DNA of 64,000 nucleotides from positions 12,961,501-13,025,500 of the forward strand of contig CM065184.1 in assembly GCA_033026295.1 (NCBI GenBank), read 5' to 3'. Source of the stretch: Channa striata (Eukaryota; Chordata; Actinopteri; Anabantiformes; Channidae). The notes under the pieces were generated by a model, which saw only the letters and a list, made by a program, of their open reading frames with translations, made no database searches and was not told where the DNA came from. How positions within the stretch are numbered: the stretch's first letter is position 1; the number at the start of each line of letters is the position of its first letter. Shown here piece after piece: positions 12,401 through 27,700 of the stretch. Position numbers and translations under genes: made by a program.

Positions 12401-13580
12401 AAACCCATAAACCAGGTGAGCTGCCGGCTTGTCTTTTTTTGCCTCAGCAAGAAATGACAGCGGTCGGCACTTTCTTTTTATTTCCTTCAGCTGCTTTAGA
12501 TGGTCTTATCCTAAAAGTTTAAACTATCACAAAGCTACTGTCCGAATCAAAGATGTCCTTAGATTCAGCGTGGTGGGGGAAAAAAAATCCCCCATCCCCA
12601 TTAAAAAAAAAAAGGAGAAATGAAAGCTTTAGTCAGTAATTGCAAAAGATGGCCTAATTTGATTTACAATATTTTTAGAATCTGCCGTGACGGAAGCTTC
12701 CATCTTCCGCTCCAAGGAGCAGCCCTGCAACAGTTAAGCACAATGGCTTTACCTCATACAAACCTGATACTTAATGTGTTACATCCTTTATATGTGTCTC
12801 TCTGTGCAAGTCTGGGCTTGAGAACAAAGCTGGTGTGTCCTGCCAATCCTGCTTGCACAAAGGTGGCCAGTTATCGTGGTGATCTCTCATAACTCCCAGC
12901 CACAGCACTCTATGAAATATTGTAATTGGCTCTGAAAAGTTGTGTTTGAGTCAGTCAGCATGTTTTACATATAGCTGCAGGTCATTCTAAACAACAGCAC
13001 AAGACACCAGCAGTCAACAAGCTTTGGCACCAATTGGCTTACTGGCCGCAAGTCAGCTGATTCACGGCACAATGTCAGCAAGCAGATTTAGGACGGTGCC
13101 GAGGGAGACAAGTACTGCAACAGAGCAGTTTGTGTGTAAGTGAGCAAGTTGTCATATTGTGATCCATTGCGTGTTACAACGAAGAGTTGGTTTCCAAAAG
13201 GTTTCTGTTGTAGTCAAGCCCTTATGACTACATAGTCCAACACTGCAAGACACTGATGTGTTTCAGAGTCATTCAGCAACAGTTGGGTCCGATTGAAAAC
13301 ACACTGTGTTTGATTTAATGTAATTTAAATTATTGATGAAATAGAACAAAAGAGTGTTTTTCTCTGTTACCTCTCCAAAATGGAGAACTCATATTTCATT
13401 TCATTTATTTGCTATTTTTAGCTGTCTGCATGTTAGGTTTTATTGTAAACGCCCAGACTTGCAACACCTTCAGCCAGCTTTCAAATCCTCGATCAATGCC
13501 TAGCAGTGCATCTGTTTCACACAACTTCTACGCAGTACGCTGAGCAGTCAGAGAGTCCATATGGTGAGCTGAGCCCCTTT

Positions 13581-13606
13581 TGAATGAATGAATGAATGAA
13601 TGAATG
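13581..13606 (+). repeat. (TGAA)n microsatellite
   Basis: Six and a half copies of TGAA in fam53b intron 1. Confidence 0.9.
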
Positions 13607-16600
13607 GGCTGATGGAATGCTTCTCAGTTTTCCGTCTGACACTCTTCCACTCATACCCACTCTCAGCAATGTGATGGTATTATGTAACAGCAGTAATATC
13701 ACTTCATTAGTAGTGACAACCTGCATAACATCACTTGCTGATACAATATAGGAGCGGTCCCATTTGTTAAGTTGACCAATTGCAGGGAGTTACCAGCAGT
13801 GCTGGAGGATCCCATGTAGTGTATTCTTGACAGATGAGAGCTCAGGTTAGTGTGCACAGAACAGGGACTCATGGATAACGTTGGGGGGTTACCTGATGTA
13901 GTAAGAGGCCCATTACCTATTACTCAAACAGAAACACCTCATCCTATACCTGACAAGCTTAAGATCAGGGGTCGACCCTGAATAAATTTCAGGCTCCGTG
14001 AATAGAGAAGCTGTTGTCTTTGTGCAAGTTGCATGTCACCGAGGTTAGTCAGTTGGCTTTGTTCAGTAGTTTAGTTTCCTATAACAAACACACGTACTGA
14101 TAAAGCCGTGATGAGCTGTCCGGATATTATTCTTTACTTTACCTCTAGTTGTCACTGTTATTGTCTGTTTTGTGTTTGGTTTCTATAGTTACCTATTAAA
14201 ATATTCCCTTGAAACTGTTTACTACTTAGAAACTGTTATATGAAGTAAGTCTGAGAGAAAATGAAGAAATATCTGTGCACAATCTTACTGAGTTGACTTT
14301 ATTTGGAAAAAAATATTCTCTTTTAATGCTTGGTGTAACTTGATTATTTGACATGATATGCATTAGTTATCTGCTTTCACTCTGGCAGTAAATGTAACAG
14401 CATCAGATGTGGCAGATATAGTAAATTAGACTTATCTCAATATTCAGTAAGTAAACATAGTGCGGCAGAGCCAAGTCACCAGTTACTTCACTGTACAGCT
14501 TATTTGCGGTGACTTTTATTATAGTGTCATAATTGTTGCCCTAACTTATTGCATTGTTCCCATTTTTGAGAGCAGAAGGTGGAGGTTGTGCAATATACGT
14601 GATGTTAACTCTCACAATACTGTAGATATCACATGGCTTTTTCTGTCTGCATGTATTTAGTAATGAAGTCTGTGCGCTCCACACCCAATTCAGCAGCGGC
14701 ATGTGACCACAAGGGAAGTAGAAGCCATATACTGCAAAGGGAAGTGTGCTTTCACATGCATGTAATGCTAGTGTGGGTTCATGAAGCCTAAGCGGTGAGA
14801 AGAACTCCAGCGTTAACTGGCTCGTGACAGGGTTTAGAAGTTCTTTGAGTCATGATACGTGCCTCTGCTTTCATCAGATTTGTTATAGGGAGCCTGTCCT
14901 ATTCCGAAGTAAAAAATAAAGCTTGTGATTCCTTTTATATTGTTTGATTAGCAGGGTGGGAAAGTGCTGATATTATGCAGATCTGGATGGTCACCGTTGT
15001 TAAGGAAACCTTTAGGGGAATCGGCAGAAGGAGGCCAGAACCTGACTACTGACACGATGAGCACTTCATTGTTTATGCACTTCTGAAAATCTAATGGTGT
15101 GATGGTGTGTTGTTTTTGGCCTGTGTTCCCCTGCAAGTGGGTACTAGGGTGATGGCCAGAGGATTCAGTGGTATGTCTTGACCTCCCTAGGACCATTTTT
15201 ATGACCGCGACCGCATTATGAGTGCAGGGTGGCTGTGTGTGTGTTCACCTTGAAATAAAAATCCAGACCAAAAGTCTTTTTTTCACATCTGACAAAAACT
15301 CTAGTGTGCAAAACATTTGGTTTGTTACCTATTGTTCGAGTTAGGTACAGTATCTATTACATAAAACCAACGTCAGCATTCAGCTTCATGCACCATGAAA
15401 TGTTTTAGGAGTGCCCAAATGGTCTGCAAAAAAATGGTCAAATGTCAGTGGATCGCAACCTTTTCATAATAAGACATTCAAAAGGTTTGTTTAGTCTTCA
15501 TTTCATTAGGATGAAATCGTTGGTTTCTTTTAGCTGCAGCCACCTATCAAAGTCTTGACATCAGGCGCACTCCGCACAAGTATGCAGTAACCAGAGCCAA
15601 TTGGTGATGGACACCAAACATCCCGTCATAGAACTTTAGGGGGCCCCAAATAGGCTTCTATTCATCTGCCTGTACAAATCACAGCCTGGGCAAAGAGCCA
15701 TATTATCTTAGCTGCCCTTTCTAGTGCCCTCCTGAGTCATTGGCTATTGTGAGCCAAGAGCTGCTGTCTGCACCCCAGTGCACACAAATCATAGCTGAAT
15801 TAGCATTCGATTTTAGGCCACTAAGGAGGTCAAATTTAGTTACGTGGAACTATAATGTTTTATTGGACCAGATAGCATTAAAGTTTCCATTCAGCGATAA
15901 AGCTTTCATTCAGTTTAGTTATAATCAAATATGATTTGACAGCTGCATTAACGGCTCAGAGAAAAACTTGCATAACAAAGCTAGAAATGCAGGTTTCTTG
16001 CCTGACCAGGCCCAATAGACATTTGCTTATTGTAGGATGTATGTAGAGTGTGACTTCACGAACACCTAACTACTTGTTTTTCAAACCGCAAAACATAGCA
16101 GCTGTCCTGCAAATGTCAAATGTAGCACATCCACTTGCAGGGGCATGCATAATTAACATTTATTTAAGGAACGCCTTGTGGTGAGTCAGTGATTTAAAAC
16201 ACTTCTATTGTTTCCTGAATCGTCCAGCTCGAGGTTGCCGGCACTTTTTTTTCTCCCCCCTTTGAGTCAAGGATGTAAATCTGAGCTGGAAAACCTGTAT
16301 TTACCAGGCCTCAGTTTCATTCATCACACTCATAGGTGAAGTGTGCTGCAAACAGAGCTCTTCCTGGATTTCTTTATTAAGACAGCAAGTCAAACAAGTA
16401 TTTTCAAACAGTGAACATCTGATCTGATCAGTAGAGATATCAACACAAGTCCTCTACAGTTCTCTGTACTTTAAGCTTTGGTTTCCCCATCACGAGGAGA
16501 CGGCCCATTAAGTAAGCATGGCTGCGGGGTTGAATTCACACTTGGTTTGCCCTCTCTCATGACCCCTGCTTGCCAGTCACTACACACGCATACAACTTTT

Positions 16601-16767
16601 ACTTGTCCAGCATAAGCAGACATACATGTGCAGACACACACGGGCATTTCCCATTCTCACCACTGAGGCGCTGTTTAAGCACAGTTGGAACATGACATGC
16701 CTCCAGCTGAATTAGTCAAACAGCACACTGTAACAACCTCTACAAATGACCATCATGCTATTTAACC

Positions 16768-16770
<3 letters not shown>

Positions 16771-16820
<50 letters not shown>

Positions 16821-16830
16821 ACACAGACAC
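16771..16830 (+). repeat. (CA)n microsatellite
   Basis: A perfect AC run of 44 nt, then interrupted ACAG/ACAC steps, in fam53b intron 1. The short histidine/threonine reading frame over it is a product of the repeat. Confidence 0.95.
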
Positions 16831-18791
16831 AAATGCTGTTACATTGCTGTGCCCATCACTCACTGTCACTTCTAATCAGCAGAGTAATCTGCAAAAGTGA
16901 TCAAGAAGAACATTCCCTTCTCCTCGGACTCCTTCCACCACTTCCCGCCCCTCTGTATTTATATGGAGCCCCGGTTGTGCTCCACTGACTCTCTGGGATG
17001 AATGGAGATAATGGGAGTCATATGCTAGTAGTTGATTTGAGGCAGGTTTAGATGAAACATTAAGTCTTCATTCAGTCACGGGGTAGTAGAAGAGGAAAGC
17101 GATGGAGATGACGTAGTTAAGGAAGACTTAACTATACTGGTTTAAAATGGTTCTCATTCGCTTGCATCTACGTCTCTAAGACATGTTATATAAGTACAGC
17201 AACCCTTATTTAACATGGAACCACATGTTATACATGCTGGACAACATAGTACGTCTGGAATATCCATTAGCCTCATGTGTTGCTCCGCAGCACAAAGCTG
17301 TCATTAGCCAACAGTTGACTGTGGGATCTGAACCTTGCTGGGGCTTTTTAATTGGATGCTGTCAGTGTGTTTGATGGTTGGCTAATGAAGGAGAGGATCT
17401 CAAGCACAAGGTCACTGCGGTTATTTCTGCTTCCTCCACTTAAGGTTAAAGACAGTATAACTGAACCTGCCCGTCATTTACCTAAACGTCTCCCGTCCAT
17501 TAAAAAGCATCAGGAAGGCTGAGTAGAGCAGACGTGACAACACACGTTTGCCAGAAAAAGGCATATGAGCCAGCTGCTGGTGAGGAAGCCGCAGCTCTAT
17601 GTATACTCCCTTTCTATTCATGTTTCTTAGTCTCATCTGTGGTCATTTCATGTGAGTGATGCCTTTTTCCAAGTTGGCTTAATTTTGCTTTCTCTTGCAG
17701 CGTGTTAAGATACCCACATGTTGGGCAGATTAGATTGGCATGCACAGTTTATCATCTTTAACAAAACAGTGACGTGTAATGTCTGGTTGGTACAAGTGTC
17801 AGGGTGTTAAATAGCGAATGGAAGATAACAAATCCACACTCCACTAGATCAGCTGTGAACTAATGCGATTCAAATGCTGCTATTATTGCTGCTACAATTG
17901 ATTGCAGGGGTGAAACTCAGTTGTGTGCTGTTGCTTAAGGTCATGAATTTGCAATTCAGTTCAACATGGGCCCATCTTAAAATACATTTTCCAGGAGTAA
18001 ATGATTTTCATATGTGAATACACTCTGTAGTTTACTACAAGACTACATATGTAAGCGTGACATTTCTAATTTAACATCCATGTATGTTTGTGAGAGATAT
18101 ACGTATTGAGGAAATGATCAAAAGTTCTAAAATTAAAAACCTGATTTCTCATAGTACCTGTTTAATCTGACCATCCATTCTAAAAATAATATTCAGAACT
18201 TATTTTTTCTGTTACCTTAAATATGCATGTTAATTTAAAAAGTAAAAATACTACACAAAATGTAGGTCACATGAGCATGTATTAAAATGTTTTAAAAGTA
18301 TATTTATAAAAACATAACTTATTCAAAAAAAACATGATAAGGCTTTACACTGTGCAGAAGTTTTCTCATGGCTTTTTTTGGTCATGTTTTTATCAAACAC
18401 AGGTCACATTCAGAATGACAGAGAGTCTATGTTTCGAGGGGATCTTGTATTATAAATTAATTAAGGAAGGAAGGGTTGTTTTTTTGTCCGACTGTTGTAA
18501 CTGTTGATCCAAAATGTAAACAAATTATGCGTTGTCATGTTTTATATTTAATGCTTCATCCTATAAATTAACCATTAAATAAAACACTAAAACTATTTTT
18601 CTTTCTCCTTCTCCATCTTTCCCCCTTATAATCAAGGTTCGGTGTGTGAGACACCTTCCTACCTCCACCGCCATCATATTCAAAAGCTGCTCTACAAATG
18701 GGAGCACTATGTGCACTGTCCCCACATGTAAGATGGCTGCCCGCGGCCTCCTTCTGCACCTGAACAGGCTGGAGCAGAGCTGCGTGCTACC

Positions 18792-21700
18792 ATGGTGATC
18801 ATTTTCTCAAAAACACTGGAAAAGAAGAAGGGTGTCAATAATGTAAGGCCCAAGAACATCGAGAGACAGCTGGTGAGCGAAACCTTCCCTTTAAATCTTA
18901 CACAAAGTATTGTGGAGAGATTTGGGCTCACGCTGCTAACCGATCAGAATCGTAAAATCTCTGTGTGTCACATGTTGATGTCAAAGGGTTCTTTGTTCAT
19001 ATCTTTGAGACGCCCCAGGCTTTGACACTCACCAGCATGGGATGCACTGGGTAGACAGATTTTAGTGGATTAGTAGCAAGACATGACCAATTCAGATGTT
19101 TCCATAAAGACCAAGCGGCGTCAACAAGAAATCAAAGTATAAAAATAATGTCAGTTACATTGAATGATATCCTGTCCTCCCCACCACCATTTTCATCAAA
19201 ACACTGAATTAGAATTATGTTCGTCCTTAATGTAAACTTCAGAGATGGCAATGCTGTTCTGGTGGCCTGCTTGCTTCAACATTACTGAGACAGTTTAAGT
19301 TAGTTTTTCCTTTTTAATTCGCTCATGTTTATCTGTGTGTACTTCACCCACATGCACCTTTTATTTGATTGGATTTAAAAGAATATATCCTGTGCCCTCC
19401 ATGTGACAACACACAGATTTTCACATGCAATTTTTGAATTCTACACCTGGTATCACTGAAAACACTTTCTTGTTGTGGTAATGACCTCGAAGTGAGTCAG
19501 AGCAATGCATTGTGGCATTTTCCTTTTGTACTTTATGCAGACAGCCACCACCCTGTTAAAAGACCTGAGCTGTAGGAGAGCATAGGTGTCTAATTAGACG
19601 ATAAGCATGTGAAACTGTTTTCGGGTCCCTAAATAACCTTTGTTCTTAAGAACAGGTGTGGTGTGAAGTTTGTTAGTAAAACTCCCTGAGATAAAAGTAT
19701 CACCCAGCTGTCATTCTTAAACTTCACTTTACTGAGCTACTTGGTGAGTTTTACCTGAGTCTGGACTTAAAAAACAGGTTTGGAGTGTTTTCGGTGACAT
19801 TAGTGCCATTAAAAATAATTATTTTTACTTGCTTGTATAGGATCAGCAGTTGCTTAGTACAAGTCATATTTGGAGTGTCGATCGATGTCACTGACATTAA
19901 CAGTTTGCCGTTTGAACAGGTACCATAGAGATGGTTCATCGGAGCTTCATTGGCTCAAATCTGGACATGTTGCTAATGAGTGAACCAAACACTGAACTAA
20001 TGTTACTTTAAAGAAACTTTACTGCATCCTTGGCTACAAAATGTACAAAATTACTTTGATCCTTATAATTGTAGCATTAGCACAAACATTTGGGCTTTTT
20101 TTCCTCCACTTTTAGTTTTTAGTAGTTTTGTTTTTTTGAGTCTCGCTGACTGTCGACCCCTTTCTCTGCTCGTCCTCCACAGCGTGAGCTCCACACCATG
20201 AGCAGAGGGACCACCCTCTTCTCCTGTGGGGGTGAGTTGTCTCCGTTGTCTTAATTTTGTGTGTTTAGGGTGGTACACTTGGACGGGAGTGTCTTTCTGT
20301 TAAAACATAGTTTCACTAATGTAACAGCATAATGGATTGCCCCTGCATAATCCCCCGGATAAGTGAAACCATCAAGGTCAGCAACCCCCTGACTATAACT
20401 GTCTCATTGTTTATCCCCGCCGTAGCACTCGACGTCTCACTTCTCCCTTTCTCCGTCTGTCACTCACCCCCCTCTCATGACCAGGGTGCACCTGCCTCCA
20501 CACAACGTTGCACTCCATTCTCATGGGAGTGAACTGTAATTGAATATGCCGTTGCCAATGTCAACAATTTCCCTTTGGCTCGGTTAGTGCTGCAGTAATT
20601 ACCCCCTGTGTTAAAAGACACGCAGTAAATACAAACCTCGGCTATATCTTATTTTTCTTGTGAGGGGAGACGCAGTGACGTCACGGGCAGAAGTGTGGCC
20701 GGCTAATGTTGACATTAACATTGTCTACCGTGTCTTGTTAGTACAACCAGCACTTTGTCTCTCGCTTTCAAAGGGTGGGCTTTTGAAGTTCATCCCTTTC
20801 TCCCTTTGTCAAGTTGTTTTCCTAACATTCCTGTCAGGTCATCACTGTAGCCCCCGTACATTGTTTGTCCACCCAAAACAATGATTTCCGTCCTCCAGTC
20901 TGTGAGAGAGCATGCCAAAATTAGAGACAAGTGTCCCAAAAGGACAGGATTTGGATCAGCAAGGGCTCCTTTTTGCCAAAAGCTTCGACAGATTTAAGAC
21001 TTAACCACTTGGCTTAGTAGTTCACACCACTATGGCACTTTGCTGTAGGTGTATTATGTCCCACAGCTGTGTGATGGACTCTTTTGTGCGGGGGGGGGGT
21101 GAGATAGCTGGCAAGTCGTACTGCTTTCCGAAGCACATCCCGCTAGCCACTTGACTTGCCAACAGTTTTACTGGCTGATTCTTATCGTATACAGCTCATG
21201 TTTTTGGAGTCGGCATGCCTGCCGGTCTAGATTTTAAATAGTCACGAAGATAGCTTCTTCTGGTTGTTTGCCTGATGATTCCTCAGAAACAATGTCAATA
21301 ATATTTTGTGACATGACAAGGAAGCAGTCCATTTCTGGAGATTTTTTTTTTTATCTTGACAGTAACGAAGACATGTTATAATGTTTAAAAAATGGTGGCA
21401 GTGGAACCTAAAACTGAAATTTGTGTGGAAAAATAATTTCAAATTGTACTACGTTGTAATCTTGTTGAATCATGCTGCCGGGTATTAATCGGTGAATAAA
21501 AAACACTAACTAATTCTTCCAAAACACGCCTTCTTTAGAGCTGCAAGATATGCTTCAAACTGCGTTGACTGCACTTGCCAGGAGGCCTGAAGAAAACTAC
21601 TCCCATGTTCCTTTTATGCTGTTTTCAGTTTTGTTTTTGCTCTTCAGCCTTTTAGTTACACATGAGTAGCACTTGTTTGAAATGAGTAGCTGCAGTGTTA

Positions 21701-24700
21701 TTTCCTCTAGAGTTAATCTAGTCTTCCATCTTTTGACAAATAACTGGTGACTTTTTGGTTTTTAACAAATGCACCAGAGCTTATGATTTTCATTTCATAA
21801 TTGTACTTAAAGTGTCCAAACAACCTTAAGTGTATATTGTTTCATAATTACCAGCAACTGCAGTTAGCAGACAATAATCTCTTTCTCTCCCAAACAGCTT
21901 GTCCTTACAGTAACATTCCTCATGCCTTAAGCTTGTTTTATTTGTACTTTTATGCTTGTATGCAAGTTACGAACCTTAATGTTCCTTCCAGATATATTGG
22001 CTTGTTTAATCATGGTGTAATTAGAATAATGTTGTTTTTTTGCTTATTATTGAACAGATGACAAATAAATGTTTTGATCATTGCAGAGGCAGACAGGTGG
22101 TTGGACCTGGGGCGACAATGTTCCGTGCAGCAGAGAAGTCACTGCCAGCCTGGTGCGAGTCTAGAGAGCCTGTGGGATGTGATGCCTGAGCCGAGGAGCC
22201 AGCACTGGGCCAAAGAGCCATGCAGCACCCAAGCAATCACTTGCCTCATAGGAGATCTCAGCCTCGGCGACAGCAGCATGACCATTCCCTACTCCTCATC
22301 CAACACAGCGCACTACACCACTACAGCCACCAGCCAAGCTCCTACGGCCCCCCCGAGCAAACGTCAGTGTCGCTCCCTGTCCTTCTCTGATGAATTCAAC
22401 GGGTTCCGTTCATCTTGGAGGCCTCAAGGCTCCAGAGTGTGGACAACAGTGGAGAAACGAAGGTGCCACAGCGGAGGAAGTGTCAGAGTAGGAGGGGGTC
22501 TCTCCGGCAGTCATTTTCCCACCATGCAGCGTAGCTCCAGCTTCAGTTTGCCCTCACGCTCAGAAGGATCCCTGGACTTGCCATTCTTCAACCAGCGACT
22601 GCCTCTCCACCCTCAGTTCACTGCCTCCCCAGTGTCCCCTACCTCTCCTCCCTCGCATCATCACCACTCCTACCATCACCACTTCCTCAGGCCTCTCTCC
22701 CTCTCCCATGAGCAGATTAGCTTGCCAGAGTTCCAAAGTGAAGAGGCGTCGGAGGCCAGTTCTCCAGGCTCCACACCCGAACTGGGGAGGCGAGCTGGCC
22801 AGCGAGCCGGGGGAACTGGTTGTCTGTCTCGGAGCAGGTCCCAGCCCTGCGTGCTAAACGACAAAAAGATTGGAATGAAGCGCCGGAGACCAGAAGATGC
22901 TCAGGAACAGCGGCCCTCCCTGAACCTGGCCAAGATGACACAGGTTAGCTGGATGCGCTGAAAAAATGTTGACACGTGTTGCTTTAATGCAACGTAGTTA
23001 AATTGTGGTCCAAATGCACAACACCCACACATCTTTTTCCTTGTTCTTAGACAAAGTAGAAGTTCAGGCTAATCAGGCACTGCATTAACTAAGGCTAAAT
23101 CAGGTTTTCAGGGTCCTTGGTTCGAGGCTTTAGGGTTAAGTGATCTCAAGCCTTCCTTCTACCAGGGAGTGGTGCTTCCAGAGAAACATTCCTCCTGTTC
23201 GGTCATGCTGCCAAGTGCCACGCTCTAGCAAGCCCAACTCCGGTTTATCATTTCATTTACCCTGTTGAGTAAACAGCTCTTCCAAAGGTTGGACCCCTTA
23301 TCGTACATTTTCTTCCTCTCTGATACACCTACCCTGTATTTCCATCATTCGTTCCTTGCACTTCTTGTGCCCTCCGTCTATTTTCAGGCAGTTGGAGTGA
23401 TCTGGATGCACAAAACTCTTTGCCTTTGACAAGAGTTTGTTTGTTCATTGGTCACAGTGGAACAGCCTGAGAGTATAAATGACCCATGGATAAGCCCAGT
23501 CTCCAAATAGAACCATAAAAGTATTTTAATGACATTTACTGTTTTGTTTCTTGGCAGCACACTGATGTTTATACAGAGCCCCCAAAAATGTTGATTTCAT
23601 TATCATATCATATCCTACTTCATTATTCATTTGAATGTTATTAAAACTCTTCATAAACGTTATCAGATAGTAGACAAAATCCTGTGTACCCCCTCGTCCC
23701 CACACACTTGAAAATATAAAATCTTCCATCATCATACCTCCTGTCATGGAAATTTTGTGCTTTTCTGTCCTCTTATTAGAAAGTACCATCAATTTATTCC
23801 TTTACCCTCCCTTCCTTTTCCCAAAGAGTTGTGTTCCCAGCCAGTCACCCTCAGGACCGGGGTTGGATCAACAAGGCTTTGGTAATGGAGCCTAGCACAC
23901 ATGTTTCCTGTAGTCATGCCAGCTGCTAAGGGGAAAATCAAGCACAATGATCACATACATATGCCCAGACACAGGGTCGTTTTTACGTTATATCTGTTTG
24001 CAGCATTGCTCCAATGCAGAGCTCACTTCTTTATTTTCTCTCAGTTCAGTTTTTCTTGTTTTCAGACTAACTTGCACGATTGCACACCCTCCCATGCATG
24101 CCTGACACGAGGAAAGTAAACAGCGACACAGGACGTAGAATATCTTTCACTTCTCTTTCCCTCCCTGTGCAACTGAGACATTGTTGTAAATGTTGCAGAA
24201 CAAAACAAAATGCAGAACAGGTAAAAGGCTTCATCTACTAGTCCTTGGAACCTACACACGCAGGTTTCTACTATGCCATGCTAAATTAAATATCCCTTCA
24301 AGCACCCATTTAAAGAGTGATAGGTTAGCAAGGTGGTTCGTCTAGGTGAGAGCCAAAAGAGAGCTCGTAGCTGGCAAACCATCTGGAAAAGGAAGTGATA
24401 ATGTGGAAACGTGGGGCTGGTTACAACCCGTGCCTGTTTTAGTGAGGACAGGACATAACAGTTACCATCAGGCAGCACATGAGAAATTTACAAGCTCTTG
24501 TGGGATATTTTTTTCTTTGTGTGATTTGCAGGAGGGATTTGTTCCTGCATGGAATAATCAGAATCGCATTATATATTTCTGGTGTTTTTGGGGCGGATTT
24601 GATGCATGACCTGATGCGTGTGTGTGTGGGTGTGTTACTTTTTTAAGGGACAGTATTTCTACTTTTCCCCTGCTTAAATACAGTTTCTCACACTCTTGCA

Positions 24701-27700
24701 CAAGACGTTGGTAAGTCTTGTCCCGACATTCTCTAGGTTAAAAGTCATCCCATTTAGCACTAATACTGTCTCAGAGTGCTAATTAACAGTTATTAATTCT
24801 TTTGCCACCTACCCACACTTTATATTCTATTCATTTTATTTTACAGGTGTGTGTGTGTCTGTAAAAGATGCATTTTGAATGAGATGTAAATGGAAAAACA
24901 AAAATAGTTGGTGAACAGTCGTTATGGCAAACTTTGTAATGGTCTAGTGACATTTGCAGGATTACAGGTGTGTTTCTTGTTTTTACATTTTCTGGGCAAC
25001 TAATGGAAAAAGTGCTTAAGGCTGCTGGGCGTTTGGTTGGGGGGGCTTGAGGTTTGTCAGGGTCAATGTGTTGTTAATAGAACATGTTGTAATTTGGCCT
25101 CTGAATTCCTCGACCACGTCAATGAAGGCAGGTGTGAATTCTAGGGATCAATAATCAGATCTAACTCTGCTACCAGAGGGATTTACGTGCAGCCACCCCC
25201 CCATAATTCTTCAAATATCCTCCGTCAGCCGTGTGTATCCGTTCACTCCTCTGTCAACTGCCACGGTTTTATCCCTGGCTGCCCTTCCACCTTGGCCCTT
25301 CATTGTTTTTTCCTCTGCGTTGTGGGCGTAGTGCACTGGCAGACTGGGAATGTCCTCTCCTGATTCTAGGTCACTTGCTGAATGATTGATGACGCAACTC
25401 ACTTTGCTTTTGAGGAACCGGCCTGTGTGAGGCCAGTCCAGCCAGTTTCAGTCAGATTGTTTTATATCTTTTGCCTTAGTGTCAGTGACAACTTCACTCG
25501 GAGCTGTGAAGGATAATTACGGACTGTCTTTGGTTTATCTTGTTTAGCAGTAGAAGGGGTAAAAGGAGGCATGTTGAGCAAGCGCTTGAAATGGTTTGTG
25601 TGCAGCATTTAGTAGAGAAATGACAGAGCAAAGAAAAGGGGTGTTACTGCGCAGGGAAGCTGGCGGACAAAGTCCTCACTCCTCTATTAATATCTTCTTG
25701 CTGGTTCGAGTTCAAGCTCTCTCCTCTTCCCCTCCTCTCTCCATCTGTCTCCATTCCTGAGATGGCAGGCATGGTGATCATAGCTTAAGTATCAAGCCCC
25801 GCGGGCTTGTGGGAACACCTAGGTAGACACCTTCAGGTGAGGTGTTCACGGTGTGGAACAACATGTTGTGACTCTTCCCAAGGTTCCTCGTAGACATCAC
25901 TAAATGCTCGTATAAACACACACACTTAACTCCCTCTCATTCAATAGTTGCTCAAACCTAACATGTGGTAATTATCATTTTTCTTCATACGGGCAATTCC
26001 ACATTCTCTCAGCGGTTCAGTGAAAACCAGAAAAATACACAGACCAAATCAAAGGTGTTCACACTCAGACAGCAACACAAATTATTACAATACAAAGGTG
26101 GGAAAGTATGTAGCCTGACTGACAGGAATGAGTTAATTCCTGCTCTGTCTTTGCTTGCACCTTGTGATCTTTGGTTTTTCGGTTGTTTGCTGTCAGAAGT
26201 TTGTGTCGCCTATTTTAGCATGTGGCTCAATCAAAGATATCTACCCTGTACGTAGTGCACATTACAGTATCTGTCTTTGAACACTGTATGTATATGGTTA
26301 TGTTGGTCTGAATGATTTTAGACCTTTGCCATAGTGTTTAGCAGCGTGTTGTTTATTTGCCCAATTTATCCGGAGGTTATTGACCTCATGGCTTGAACTT
26401 ATCCTGCTGCAGCTGACATTCAATCCCATATTTTTAGATAATGCTTCCACAGCGAGACTTCTGGACAATGGATAATGTAAGAGTGTCAGTCATATCTTCA
26501 TTATTGAATCTCAGGAATAAGTTGAATCTCAATAGGTTTGCTATTGCCATACCTTTTTTTTAATACATCCAGCTTGGGTTTGTCCTTTGTTTTGCCTATC
26601 TAGAATTTGAACTATTAATATGTAGTTTTGAGTTTATTTTCACCATTTCAGACAACATTGCTGTCTGTTGTTCAGTTTTCTTCATTGAAACAATGTGACA
26701 TTCAGTCTGCGGTCTACTTGACTGTGTTATAAACAGAGACAGGAGTTGCTCTTTTTTTGCAGTTCTGGTGTGTGTGTGTTTGTGTGTGTTGGGTTTTTTT
26801 TTTTTTTGCTGCCCCCAGTGGTTGGCGCATGTGTCATTTTTTAGCTAAAGCACACTTTGAACCCACATGATAATCAGTTTACTTGTCAGGAAAAGAAGTA
26901 CTTACAATTGACTTCTTGGCTTCTTTTTGGATTTTTGTTTTACATGCCTCAGCTTTACGGCAGTGCAAAAATACTAAATGGCCATAGTATTCCTTAAAGG
27001 TTACAGTGATTTATTTAATTTAATTTTTTTACTTTGTAAATGATGCAGTAAATTAGTGAAACCTCTTTATGGCAGTAGGCTATGATAGACATGTGTTGTA
27101 TTACTGTAATAGTGTGTGTGTGTGTGTGTGTCTGTGAGAGAGAGAGAACATGTGCCATGTGGGTGGGGGTAATCTGAAATGAGAAGGAGGGGGGGGGGGT
27201 TCACAGCAGAAATCTAACCCTCCTCCTCCAACTTACTGCCACACCCACCCAAATCCCAGTCAGCCTCAGTAGATTTTATAGAAAGCATATTGTGGAGAAA
27301 CCGACTCTGCCCCCTCTTTTCTTGCTTCCTTTCGTCTGCCCCTCTGCTGTGATAATTAGTAGTGGGGTAATACTGGGGTTTGAACAGACTCAGAAATCCC
27401 CTTTTCCACTCCACTGGGGTAGCTACAGCAAAGGCCTCCCACTCCTCACATGATCAAGTCAAGCGTTTGCAGATGAAGTTTGGGCAGCCTACATGTAAAG
27501 TTAATCCAACTAAAGTAAGCAACCTTTAAGTCAGACAGGCAGAATCCTGAGGTATAGTTTTCTTTTGAACCATACTAAATCAGGGCAGGTGGTGGGTAAA
27601 AAGTAAGCCTCCTAAAGTGAGCCTTCGGAAAGGGAGACTCCCAGCTCATTGTAACAGGAAAGGCAATGTCCGAACACATGCTAGGAAACATTAGAGGTGT

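Larger units (their letters stand above)
9471..18767 (+). other. Presumed first intron of fam53b, no gene seen
   Basis: About 9.3 kb of AT-rich sequence. No exon of a recognisable protein is seen on either strand. It holds a (TGAA)n tract at 13581-13606, a (CA)n tract at 16771-16830 and many short T/A runs. Open frames here are all under about 100 codons and look random. Confidence 0.5.
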
